27,500 nucleotides of DNA. Source: Stramonita haemastoma. Its lineage: Eukaryota > Mollusca > Gastropoda > Neogastropoda > Muricidae. Of this stretch, positions 1 through 10,037 are shown in pieces (positions within the stretch are counted from its first letter, which is position 1; every line of letters begins with the position of its first letter). The notes beneath the pieces were generated by a model. It ran no database searches, was not told where the DNA came from, and worked only from the letters and a program-made list of their open reading frames with translations. Both the position numbers and the translations under genes were made by a program. The stretch is taken from positions 28,415,097 through 28,442,596 of the forward strand of contig CM060335.1 in assembly GCA_030674155.1 (NCBI GenBank). Reading direction: 5' to 3'.

Positions 1-367
1 ACTCCCAAAAACTAAACAGAGTAGCAAACAAGCAACAAAAGTTGACACAGCCGTCAATCTACGTTAAAAAAACAACGTTCAGACGCTTTTAACATTCCCC
101 AGTATTTTCTTCAGTCTTTCCAAAGACTGTTATTCTTTCAGAATGTTAATCTTGAAGTATGCATATTGTATAGGCATATTTTGGTGATGTCTTTTTGTTG
201 GTTTATCATCGGGGTTATTGTGGTATGTAGATTGACACGCTACACAAGCATGTGCATGCCCTGTTTGTCTCCTCTGCACACATATCGTGCGAAATGCACA
301 CGCATACACTTGCGTAAACATACACACAAATAAGAACAAAATACAACCATAATTATACTTGTATGGA
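1..367. other. Unique AT-rich sequence, no gene seen
   Basis: No convincing coding frame, RNA gene or recognisable element is visible. Open frames that run into this stretch on the minus strand are mostly translations of the adjoining CA tract. Confidence 0.5.
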
Positions 368-392
368 GTGCGTGCGTGCGTGCGCGCGCGCG

Positions 393-451
<59 letters not shown>

Positions 452-496
452 CACAACACACAACACACACAAATGCACGCACGCACGCGCGTACGC
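368..496. repeat. Compound (TGCG)/(CG)/(CA) microsatellite
   Basis: A TGCG run passes through a short CG run into a long CA run with two small interruptions, then CACG units to about 496. The whole tract is almost strictly alternating purine-pyrimidine, which is the known sequence preference for Z-DNA. Confidence 0.95.
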
Positions 497-529
497 CCTA
501 ATATTCCCTTAAAAATATCTTTTAAAAAA

Positions 530-532
<3 letters not shown>

Positions 533-604
<72 letters not shown>
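533..604. repeat. (TA)n microsatellite, about 35 units
   Basis: Uninterrupted TA dinucleotides over about 70 bp. It is self-complementary and can extrude as a cruciform. Only 36 bp separate it from the preceding CG/CA compound repeat. Confidence 0.97.
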
Positions 605-607
<3 letters not shown>

Positions 608-851
608 TTTTAGTCAACCCACCCCCCACCATTTTCTGTTTCTGTCTCTTTCTTTCTTTCCTTCTTTATCTTATTGATATTTCAACTGATAATATTATTA
701 TTATATTTTTATCATAAGGGGGTTTGTTTTTTACGTATAAATGTGTATTGATTTATGTTTTTATTGTCATCTTTTTTCTTCTTTTTTAAAAATAATATTC
801 TTTCCCCTCCCCGTCCGGTATCACTGTATGTGGAAGGATGTAAACTTGAAG
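605..851. other. Pyrimidine-rich spacer, no gene seen
   Basis: T- and C-rich sequence with TTTC runs and a few ATT repeats. Nothing coding is supported. Confidence 0.5.
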
Positions 852-883
852 ACTACTACTACTACTACTACTACTACTACACA

Positions 884-945
<62 letters not shown>

Positions 946-972
946 CCCGCACGCGCGCGCAAACACACACAC
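852..972. repeat. Compound (ACT)n-(CA)n microsatellite
   Basis: About nine ACT trinucleotides pass directly into about 29 CA units, followed by a short CG-rich CACG segment. Open frames here read as poly-T/HT or poly-YTH peptides and are artefacts. Confidence 0.95.
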
Positions 973-1529
973 TTGCACGCAGAAGATTTGTGGATAAAAC
1001 AGAATACTCATCGATGTGAAAGAATATGAAATACATGACAGGATTTCTAAGCGATATAGACCTGCACCGCTAGTGTTATTGAAGTTAACGTTGTGAAGTG
1101 TTACAATAACAGCAACAAAAAATCGTGAAGACTAACTTTTTCAGAGGGTAGGCAGAGTATAGGGTTACCATTAGACCAAGGCATTGGAAAAAACAGAAAT
1201 AACTGATACCAACGCACTGCATTCTTTGGCTTTTTTTCTATCCAACTTTCCTTTTTTCTCCCATAATTTATGTTTTGTTTTTATTATATAACCAGCATTT
1301 TCTGACATAGTTACCGGTACAGTGCTCCCAACTGCCGTCTCATCCCTTCCTCCAAAAAGGAAAAAAAACACCAACTCAGACATTTCTAGCATTCTTTCAT
1401 TTTTAAGACTATAATCCTTGTGATTGTGGACGACAGGCTGAAGAAGGAACAACTTTGGGGAAAATATGTGGGCATTATCTCTGTGCCCTTCACCCCAGGA
1501 CTCATAATTATGTCAGCCACCCATTTTCC
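973..1529. other. Unique sequence, no gene seen
   Basis: Mixed AT-rich sequence. A 93-codon minus-strand frame (1171-1452) has no recognisable motif, starts at an arbitrary ATG and shows no splice or codon-composition support, so it is not annotated as coding. Confidence 0.5.
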
Positions 1530-2140
1530 TTCCAGTTACCAAATTCCACAGCAGAACATACGGAGATCGCACCCCCCCCCCCCCCCCCCCTGACCACCTG
1601 AATAAGACAGGGGACATTCCATACACAGCGGTATAGCCAGGGCTGAAAAGGGATGACCTACCAACCAACTTACAATACGTGGCCGTGAAATAAAAGATGA
1701 AGGGCCGCCACACCACAATTAATTCTATTCAACCTCCTCTGATGACACGGGTTAAAGACACAAAGCATTGCCCAGACAGTCAGTCCTACCTGCCTGACCC
1801 AGCTTTTCTCCTTGTCTATTTCTTTTCTTTTTTTGTTTTTGTTTTAAGACTTTCGGAAGCTACAGTTTGTCACAAGTGCTTTGGTTACTTCCCTTACCAA
1901 GCGCATGACCGTGACGCTGTTTATGACGATTTTATCTACTTCTGCCCCCCCCCCCCCCTTTCTCCCCTACTTGTTTACAACTGCTCCAAATATAATGGGT
2001 GCAGTGTTAGATACTGAGCTCCTGATAGGAGATAGGTGGTGAAAAGCAGAAGCATTCAATTTTACGGTGGGTTATATACAAGTTACGCTCAACTGACTTC
2101 TTTCAGTGATGTTTGTTTGTTATCTGGCAAGAAGTCAACG
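1530..2140 (+). repeat. Repeat M, copy 1
   Basis: First of four related segments. Shared landmarks in order are an ACCAAATTCCACAG box (about 1537), a GTGAAATAAAAG box (about 1684), a TTCAACCT module start (1727), a GCATGACCGTGACG box (1903), TTTATGACGATTTT just after it, and an AATGGGTGCAGTGTT box (1994). It carries a single copy of the ~94-bp module that is amplified in copy 4. Two poly-C tracts interrupt it. No terminal inverted repeats or coding capacity are seen, so the element class is unknown. Confidence 0.7.
1572..1590. repeat. Poly-C tract, C19
   Basis: Nineteen consecutive C residues inside repeat M copy 1, at the place where copy 2 carries a (GT)n tract. A second, C14, run lies at 1945-1958. 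Confidence 0.95.
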
Positions 2141-2873
2141 AGTTATTTTCCTTGTTTCAGCTTAGCAGCAGGGTTTTGGCATACTGCATAATCACTATAA
2201 AGACGCAGTAAAATTTCAAGACGTAAAATAAAAGTTTATGGGAAATATTAGACACTAACTGTAGCTTGCATGCCTTTCTAGGGGTCGTTGCTTTTTTTTT
2301 GGTGGGCTTTCTATCTAGTTTTCTTCACGCTTGTCACCAGCTAGACCTAGCAAAATATGGAGACTGATTCAGACAAAAAATAATCGAGATTAACACAGTC
2401 ATAAGCGGAGAAATTGTCAAAGTACAGGTGATGTTGACATAATTTTTGGTATTAAAAAAGATGGACAAAAGAGAATGTTTATGCTTAAAAGCAGGCGACG
2501 GCAGATTTATTTTGGAACACCTGTTAAGTAACTGTTAAAAAAGCAGTGAGTGGCATAGGCTTTGTGATTATCTTTAAGGCAAACAACTAGAATGTTTCTT
2601 AAAGACACAATTTCTTATGACAAAGGCAAATCAAAATCATGATTGCTGAGATGTGCGAGAAAAATAAAGAAACAAATAATTTATTGGGAAGATAGTTTTC
2701 GAGACGATATACACTTTTATATAGATAATTTCTGAGACGACATTAGCTTTGATATGTTTTGTAAACTTGATAAGTTTTCTTTTTAAAGATGTTTTACTGT
2801 GTCGAGAACATGCCATGATTTTTTTTACCATTGTTTCAATAAGAAAAAAGATGTATTCGAACAAATTAAAACA

Positions 2874-2876
<3 letters not shown>
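2141..2876. other. AT-rich sequence, no gene seen
   Basis: No supported coding frame or recognised element. It separates repeat M copy 1 from the following GT microsatellite. Confidence 0.5.

Positions 2877-2942
<66 letters not shown>
2877..2942. repeat. (GT)33 microsatellite
   Basis: Thirty-three perfect GT units, with unique AT-rich sequence on the left. Repeat M copy 2 starts about 70 bp to the right. Confidence 0.98.
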
Positions 2943-2944
<2 letters not shown>

Positions 2945-3011
2945 CATTTGGCACCTTTATTGACACCTTTATGACATTTGGTTCATGTCAGTTGTTCAGT
3001 CTTGTTTGTAA

Positions 3012-3066
3012 TACCAAATTCCACAGTGACACCGTCCCTAGTTGGTTTGTGTGTGTGTGTGTGTGT

Positions 3067-3106
<40 letters not shown>

Positions 3107-3600
3107 CAGATCAGCTAGCTTCGAAGGACGTTCCACGCACAGCTGGATAGCCCAAGAAAAGAAAGAACCCTCTCTTAGCCGTGGATGGGAAATAAAAGCC
3201 GAGTGACTTAGATTAGTTCTTACACAGTTCATCTCTTTATGGCAAGCAGACTCGAGGCATTCAACAAGCCTTGTGAAACTTTCCTCCCCTATTTTCTGCA
3301 GACCCCGTTAAAGGCTATAGCTTGTGACAAGCATTTTAAAAGTCCCCCCCCCCCCCCCCATAAAAAGGCATGACCATGACGATGTTTATGATGATTTTGT
3401 TCCACTTTTGCCTCCACTGCAGTGGTACAGATGTACTCAAAATGTGATGGGTGCAATGTTTAGATGGGTGCAGTGTTTTGGCTTTAAGAGAATCAACTGA
3501 GTTGGTAAAGAGAAGAATCGGCACATTTTATAAGTGGAGGACATGTTATGCTTCATTGATTTTGATTGGAATGTCTTTTAATCTGTGGTGAAGAGCTAGG
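3012..3600 (+). repeat. Repeat M, copy 2
   Basis: It carries the same ordered landmarks as copy 1: ACCAAATTCCACAG (about 3013), a GACGTTCCACGCACAGC box matching GACATTCCATACACAGC in copy 1, GGGAAATAAAAG (about 3187), GCATGACCATGACGATG (3368), TTTATGATGATTTTG, and an ATGGGTGCA(A)TGTT box (about 3448) that is itself duplicated. The right-hand part with the GATTGGAATGTCTTTT motif (about 3565) resembles copy 4 near 6970. A (GT)n tract and a C16 run are inserted relative to the other copies. Confidence 0.7.
3049..3104. repeat. (GT)n microsatellite inside repeat M copy 2
   Basis: About 28 GT units with one AT interruption at 3071-3072. It lies just after the ACCAAATTCCACAG box, where copy 1 has its C19 tract. 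Confidence 0.97.
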
Positions 3601-4599
3601 AGGTCATTGAACTGCCTTCAGCCCAATAGGAAGACTCTATAATCACCTTAATAGTGAATGAAGAATGTAGAATACCATGTCATAGGAAGAGAGCTTAAGT
3701 CATGATTGAAAATAGTTTGTAAAGATTAGCAGATATTCAAACGGAGTTTTGTTGGTCAGGTGCACCCTAACTTTCTTGTGTTGGTTGAGGTTTTTGTTGG
3801 TGTGTTTGGTTTAGTTGTTGAATTTCTTTTGGAGAGGGGGGGGGGGGTTGGTTTAACATTGTTTATTCAATAATATCGATACCTACATCATAGGCAAAAA
3901 CACTACAGCAGGGGAAAGGCATCAAGCTACAGCTTTATTTGAGCCCCACTCCATGGTTAATTTACATGGCTGCTTATGCGGACAAAGCGACTGTTACATT
4001 TACACATATATACAAATCTACGTTTTCACAAATACAACTAACTACAACTACATGAAGAAGAAGAAAAAAACATTGGCGATACGAAATTCTAGAAAACAAA
4101 AAAGTTTTGAAAAGTACACAAACACTCCAGGAAGCAATTGGCAAGCTGAAGGGGAAAAGCTTTGTTTGTCATGGCAGCCCAACAACACATAAGAAGGAGC
4201 ACTCCGTCACAGACATATCTGTTTGCATTTTTGTTTGTATTCTAAAACCGCTTGGATTTATCAATAAATTAGCGGTGGTGTTCGTTTTTGTGTTGTCCTT
4301 TTGGGGGTTTGTTTGCTTTTGTGTTGTCTTTTGGGGTTTTGTTAATGTTTTGCTTTAAAATTTCATCATACAAGCAGAAGTTAGCATATTCGGAAGAATC
4401 AGGAACTCTATAGTTGATTTTTCAAAGTGATTCTGAAATTGTCTTTTGAACATGTTTTTGAGCTGAGAGGAACACGTAAAAATCATACAAAAATACTGTT
4501 TATAAAGCAATATCCAGTCCAAAAAAGCAACCAGTGCCAACCATACAATCACGTTTCAATTCCAAAACATCAGTAATACATATGTAAATCTTTTATTTC
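3601..4599. other. AT-rich sequence, no gene seen; G12 run at 3836-3847
   Basis: A T/G-rich stretch near 4260-4350 contains two GTGTTGTC-TTTTGGGG-GTTTTG type repeats. Short open frames have no recognisable composition. Nothing else is supported. Confidence 0.5.
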
Positions 4600-4960
4600 T
4601 GACTTAGGTGGCAGTCTAAACACGGTGATGTTGCTGAGGAAGAACTGTACCACCTGCCAGTGAAATGAAAGCTGAACAGCCAGAATTACAGCTGAACCCG
4701 TTCATTTCTTTTCTGATAGCACAAGATGACACAGGCCCTGCTCTGCTCAGTCCTGTCCGTAACTTCTCTACAAAATGCATGATTGTAAAGCTTGTCATGA
4801 TAGTGTTGTTCTAGTTCTGCCACATGTTTTCAAGCGTGCCTGTACAGAAAAATATAATGGGTTTGATGTTGGCGTGGCAACCATAAGTAAAGTTCAAGGA
4901 AATTTTCGAAAAGTACAGGTTGCTTGCTAAGAGTTTGTAATGGCTAAAGTCAATGTCAGA
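4600..4960 (+). repeat. Repeat M, copy 3 (diverged)
   Basis: The most diverged copy. Landmarks still visible are CAGTGAAATGAAAGCTGAACAG (about 4658), one partial ~94-bp module with GATGACACAGGCCCTG (about 4725), a CTACAAAATGCATGATTGT box (about 4769) matching the GCATGACCGTGA box, GTTGTTCTAGTTCTGCC, and AATATAATGGGTTTGATGTT (about 4851) matching AATATAATGGGTGCAGTGTT in copy 1. Confidence 0.6.
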
Positions 4961-5639
4961 ACATTATCTCAAAGCATAACACCTTTCAGATGCAGGCCTG
5001 GCACTTAGCTTACATCAGTGATTGACATAGCTGTTGTCCTGAGCCTACTTGATGCATTTTTAACATCACCCACAAATGAGTCGAAGAGGAGGAGTGCATT
5101 CTTATGATGTGGGAATACAACAGTCATGACGTAACTGAAAGTTGTTGGGGAAAAAAAGTAATATCATAGACGTAACTTTGCTTGAATGAGCCATGACATT
5201 GCTGCCTCTAAGCTTTGTTTCCCTTTCGTTATTTTCCCCTTTTTCTGATCTTTTCTTGAAAGTCAACAGAAAGTCCAAGCTTTTGAAGTTGCAAACATTG
5301 TGGTTGTTTTGTTTTGTTTTCTGTAAAAAAAGTACTTCATACTAGAAATAACTCTTGTGCATATGTTTTGAAATAAGGCGAAATCGAAGATCAAAACCCA
5401 ATTAAACAAGTAATAACCCAAAGCAAACTTTTGTGCATGCAAGCTGATATCTGACCTCATACAAAATATGTATGGGTTTATCCCTGTTTACAAAGCTCCA
5501 TGGATGAATTGAATGAATTGAATTGAATGGAATGAATTTTATTTTCAGAAGGTGAAGGAGTAAGCAGATGTGCTTGTGTAGTAAGCTGACTTTTTTGTAG
5601 TAGAAACTAGAACGTCCACACAGCATTTCATACAAAACT
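4961..5639. other. AT-rich sequence, no gene seen; short GAATT-type cryptic repeat
   Basis: A degenerate pentanucleotide series of GAATT/GAATG units occupies about 5502-5540. No coding frame is supported. Confidence 0.5.
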
Positions 5640-7005
5640 GGGGGGCACAGGAAAACACAGAGAAACTACCAGTCCTGGGAGTGAAACGACAGACGGAGGG
5701 CTAGGATTTCTATTCAGCCTGTTGTGACTATCTGTTCTAATGACACAGGATACAGACACTGCTGCACCCTTCTTAAGGCAGGTGGGAAGGATAACTATTC
5801 AGCAGGTTCCTTACTATTTTGCTGAGTAAACTTGAAAATTAAAACTCGACATGCTGGATCCTTTCATAATACAATGGCTTGGAATACTACTTAGCCTGTT
5901 TCTCCCTGTTCTAGTAACTGAAGATAAATACACAAATCCTGACCTGATGAATCCCTCTTCAAAATGAATACGTTAGGTAAGACTACTGTTCAGCTTGTTC
6001 TTCCGCTTTTTCAGTAAGACAACAGACACAAATCCTGTGACCTGCCAAATCCCTTTCTATAGAAATTTAAGTAGGACTTCTATTCAGCTTGCGCCTCCCT
6101 GCTGTGGTGATTTAGGACACAGACACAAAGCCTGACCTGCTGGATCTCTCTTGATAAAAAGTAGCCAGGACCACTTTTCAGCCAGTTTCTGTCTTTCATG
6201 ATGGACAAGAATATCGACACAAATCCTGACCTCCCGAATCCCTTTTCATAGAATTTTAAAAGGACGTCTGTTTAGCCTGTTTTCCCTTTTACTGTAACAT
6301 AAGAAACAGTCACAAATTTGGTGATCTGCTAGATCCTTTTTTTAGATAATTTAGCAGGGACTTCTGCCTGTTCCTCCCTTTTTCTGTGACATAAAGTATG
6401 TAGACAGAAATCCTGTGACCTGCGAAATCCATCTTCATATACATTTAAGTAGGACTACAATTCAACTTGTTCTTCTCCTTTCTCTGTGACATAAGATGCA
6501 GACACATATTATGTGACCTTCTAAATCTCTCACCATGTACCTTTAACTGGGACTACTGTTCAGCTTGTTCCTCCCTGTTCTGGTGATTTAAGAGAGAGAC
6601 AAAGCTTGACCTTTTGGGTCTCTCTTGATAAAAAGTAGCTAGGACGGCTGTTCAGCCTGTTCCCTTCTTTCCTGATGAATGAGAATTAAAGACACAGAGC
6701 CTGACCTCCCGGATCCATCTTTCTCTTCTTTCCCTATCACCATTTGAAGCTCAAGTTTGACACTGTCCTGAAAGCTCCTCTATAAAGTGCATGACTGTGA
6801 CGTGTTTATGAGAATGTTGTTCCTGATTTGCAACCCCTGCACAAGTGCAAAGGGCTCTCTGGTGTATTAAGTGCAGTATTTAGACAGAGGGTTAACAAAA
6901 AGTTGGTTGCAACTGAGTGTTGTAAAACTTTTATGGGTAGAAAACAAATTGAGGGAAATGATGTTTGTTGGAATGTCTGGTTATTGATTGCCTGACCTAA
7001 ATAGT
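5640..7005 (+). repeat. Repeat M, copy 4, internally expanded
   Basis: The left end carries the GGGAGTGAAACGACAGAC-GGAGGGC box matching copy 1 near 1684. The right end carries CTATAAAGTGCATGACTGTGACG (about 6781) and a GTGCAGTATTTAGAC box (about 6871) matching copy 1 near 2000. Between these conserved flanks lies an array of about eleven ~94-bp modules, where copies 1 and 3 have only one. Confidence 0.7.
5700..6735 (+). repeat. ~94-bp minisatellite, about 11 units, with 5-unit higher-order period
   Basis: Each unit follows the order TTCAGC-CTGTT-CCTCCCT, TGTGACATAAGA, CAGACACAAATCCTGACCTG, ATCC(C/T)TCTTCATA, TAGGACTACT. Unit starts fall near 5713, 5798, 5890, 5989, 6083, 6177, 6271, 6364, 6461, 6559 and 6651 (spacing 85-99 bp). 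Units five apart look most alike. For example, 6083 and 6559 share GGTGATTTA and TCTCTTGATAAAAAGTAGC, and 6177 and 6651 share CCTGACCTCCCGATCC-like text. Confidence 0.85.
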
Positions 7006-7895
7006 GGTGTTGCTTGTTTAGATATTCTGGTTTGTCAAGGAATGGGTATGTCAGTGAATTAAGAGACAGAGATTGCAGTGAAATAAGCTTTTAAAACGTT
7101 CTTGTCGTTGCTGTTTCCTTTTTAATATATATCACGACTTAACATGTCATTACTAAGAATTATTCTGTGGTAGCTTTGGTCTTTATTTTTCATTCCAACG
7201 TTGAAAATTTAAAAATTTAAACTGTTGCGCCAGGATATCTCTTGTATGCTTGCATTCAACTTGTTTTATAACAGTCATCAAATAGATGAATTTTTAGTAC
7301 CGCATCATGACTGATTACACATTACATCTACTGCCTGTCATCATAAGCAAGTGCACCTTTTGCAAAACTTGCTCCTCAACAAAACAATATTATTGCACCA
7401 AAAAAACTGTATTTTGTTCAGTAAAACAAAATATCAAAGAAAAACAAAGGGACAAAAACGACTACAAAAAAGCAATGGGAAAACGGCATTGGAAGTAGTA
7501 TGCAAACCTATGTGGCAGAGATGGGGTAAACGAACTTGAATATTTTGCGTCTTGGTTAAAAAAAACAACCCAATTCTCATGCAGTTTCCTCTCTTGTTTT
7601 ACACACTTGACATCATCCTTGACCTACATTTTACAAGGAGGGGAGAGTACTTGCCTTAACTCCCGTGAGATAAATGGATAACATCCCCTACGATTCGTGA
7701 TGGATATATATGCTTTAGTTCTTCCTTTCTTTTTATATTCTTGTCTGTTTTCATTTCATTCATTTCGGTATCTTATCTTACACCACCTTTTACAAATTTA
7801 CTCATTCCTCACACATCCTAATTCTACAACATGCAGTCAATTATCTGGACGTTCTGTAGCACTCCTAGGGTCAATAGTTTAATCAACAATGATTC
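7006..7895. other. AT-rich sequence, no gene seen
   Basis: Short open frames near 7307-7539 and 7697-7882 are K/Q- or F/L-rich, consistent with base composition alone. Confidence 0.5.
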
Positions 7896-8011
7896 ACCAA
7901 GCAAACAAGCAACTAACCAGCTAGCAAGCTAACAAACCAATGAGCCAGCCAGCCAGCAAGCCAGACAACCACCAACCAACTAATTAGCCAGCCAGTCAAT
8001 CAACCAGCCAC
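7896..8011. repeat. Degenerate CCAG/CAAC/CAAG cryptic tetranucleotide tract
   Basis: About 115 bp made largely of CCAG, CAAC, CAAG, CTAG and AACC words without a perfect array. It looks like a decayed tetranucleotide microsatellite. Confidence 0.7.
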
Positions 8012-8844
8012 CTAAATTCAAACAGGGTGGTGGTAGGCAAGAGGCACCAATTTACCATCGTTGATCAAGGACAGACAGATGGTTCATTCATGACAAGTCA
8101 TTAGAGGACTACAGGACGTGATGTTCTCAACACTGGTCTCCTTATCAGAATAATTATGGAAAAGTGTTTGTTGAGATACCTGTGGTACAGAAAGTGGCAT
8201 CTATTAATCTTAAGGCATCATTATGAACATTATTGTTTGAAAAAGCATTGCTTGAATCTGAGAAAAGCAACTGGATACTAATGGGAAAAAAAATCAGTGG
8301 CAAAATGCTGGGTTGCTGATTATATGGTTTCTGTGGCATGATGATGTGGTCATTATATTTGTTGTTTTAAGTTGTATTTTCAAGACATTTCGTACATTGT
8401 TTTACTCGATAAGAGCTTTTTTTTCACCTCAGCAGGAATGAGTTTGGGGGTTAAAAACTTTTGCTTTTGATGTAAAGATTCTGACGATGTATTTTTTATT
8501 TCTAGATTTTGATCTTTGCTTTAAGTAGTGTTGTTTATTAAATCGTGGTTTTTTTTTAAAGACGTGTTTGACTCAAACTGACCCAGTAGCTAAATCACAG
8601 CTGCTTTTGATACTGTTATTGATTCCATGAGAGGATAATGCAAAATGTAGACATAGGTACAAATGATCAAGGGTATTACATTTTGGTTGAAATTCAGTTA
8701 TTTAATTACATTATTTGTGATTCAAGAGAGAAATAAGCTGGCTTCAATTCCTCTTCAGGGGGCAAGTTGCATCACCTTAAGATGAAAATACTTTTTCTAG
8801 TTCTGCTGACGTACTATTCATTATTTTATCAATTTATAACACAC
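8012..8844. other. AT-rich sequence, no gene seen
   Basis: No supported coding frame or element is visible. Confidence 0.5.
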
Positions 8845-9118
8845 TTATAACTGTAGTTTTGTCTCAGGAAAATAATGCTCTTGTACATGAGCACACCTTT
8901 GGGTAAATATTCTCATCTTTTATATATATATAATTTTCAGGTTTTAATGATGAAATAGTCTCTTTACAATGTAAAAAATGTGTCATTTCAATTATAATGA
9001 TGTACTGTTGAATGACATATTTTGATATTTTTTTTAAACCTATGCTTATAGTTTTGTCTCAAGAAGATAACACTTTAGAACATGACCACTCTTTATCATA
9101 TTTCTATCATCTTTTCAA
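8845..9118 (+). repeat. Imperfect two-copy direct repeat, ~195-bp offset
   Basis: The segment from about 8847 (ACTTATAACTGTAGTTTTGTCT, then CA(G/A)GA, AATGCTCTTGTACATGA-CAC, CTCATCTTTT) recurs from about 9044 (GCTTATAGTTTTGTCTCAAGA, then CACTTTAGAACATGACCAC, ATCATCTTTTC). About 75 bp is recognisably shared. Confidence 0.6.
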
Positions 9119-9324
9119 GTGTATATCATACCACATATCTTTAGACTCATCAGTTTTGCCATAGTGGCAAGGCATGCAGTCAGCTCAGTATGCGGGGCCT
9201 TGTCTATCACTATCTGCCCTTTGTCTCTGTCAGCTTGAAGGCTCAACGCCCACTCTATCTCTGCCACCTGATGTTGACAAAAGGCGTGTATGTCATTTGT
9301 TTCGACAAGAGTGAATGTGCGCAA
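9115..9324 (-). CDS. Possible exon, unrecognised protein
   Basis: A 69-codon minus-strand frame with ordinary protein-like composition (charged, E/D/K/H plus hydrophobics) sits in locally higher GC than its AT-rich surroundings. The residues around VAEIEWALSLQADRDK and TACLATMAKLMSL could form amphipathic helices. A CATCAG acceptor-like site lies just before the VAEIEW codons and a G|GTATGA donor-like site just after the KIC codons, so the internal exon could be about 9126-9265. No family was recognised. A chance open frame or an eroded transposon fragment is equally possible. Confidence 0.25.
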   Translation of the reverse strand: MRTFTLVETNDIHAFCQHQVAEIEWALSLQADRDKGQIVIDKAPHTELTACLATMAKLMSLKICGMIYT

Positions 9325-9833
9325 CAGCCTGGAAACAATGCATAAGGGCCTTTATTTTTCTATCTCTGTGCGCGCGGGCGAGTGTGTGTGTGTATGTATA
9401 TACGTGCGTGCACGTGCGTGCGTGCGTCTGTGTGTTCGTGTATGTGTTTAAAGATACAGAATATAGTGTGTACTAAGTAGTATGTACCCGCACTTCTTAT
9501 CAGATTCAAATAGCTAGCCTCCAACCACTTACCAAAAAGCCCGTTAGTCTGTCTAGTTGATGTGTGGGTGGGCTGGCCATTCATTTCCACATCATATCTC
9601 GACGTCTGCTCACTTTGAAACTGGCCTGGCCTTATCTGGCCTGAATTCTATTTTTATTACATCTGGAGCAAATACTTTTTGAAAGTAGAGTAGATTGAAG
9701 CTTTTGTTTCTACTAGAGTACAGATTTTGCTATCAGGTTTTGTGTTGATTTTATTTCACTTTTTTTCTGAAGGCAAGAAAAATAAACCTGTATAAAATTA
9801 TCTTAGATGACAACGAATAAGGACTTCTCTGAG

Positions 9834-9835
<2 letters not shown>
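9325..9835. other. No gene seen; cryptic GTGC/GT tract at 9367-9450
   Basis: An imperfect GT/GCGT-rich segment occurs near 9367-9450, followed by AT-rich unique sequence. The minus-strand frame through here ends in HTH/RAR repeats from that segment. Confidence 0.55.
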
Positions 9836-9891
<56 letters not shown>

Positions 9892-9901
9892 CTCTCTCCT
9901 C

Positions 9902-9942
<41 letters not shown>

Positions 9943-9967
9943 GTGTGTCTCTCTGTGTCTCTGTGTC

Positions 9968-9998
<31 letters not shown>

Positions 9999-10037
9999 CT
10001 CTCTCTCTCTCCTGTGCCCCCCCCCCCCCCCCCCCCC
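9836..10037. repeat. Compound (TC)n-(TGTC)n-(TC)n tract ending in poly-C
   Basis: A long TC run with CCTC interruptions is followed by mixed TCTG/TG, then about eight TGTC units, a second short TC run, and a poly-C run of about 21 residues at 10017-10037. Confidence 0.95.

Noticed and set aside
130..1036. Several open frames of 60-118 codons on both strands
   Set aside because: They translate the CA, TA and ACT repeats (poly VC, HT, YI, TT) and have no other protein-like content.
1171..1452. 93-codon minus-strand frame
   Set aside because: No recognisable motif, no splice or polyadenylation context, and composition compatible with chance.
5700..6735. CRISPR array
   Set aside because: The ~94-bp units are similar along their whole length, with no constant-repeat/unique-spacer alternation, in a eukaryotic context.
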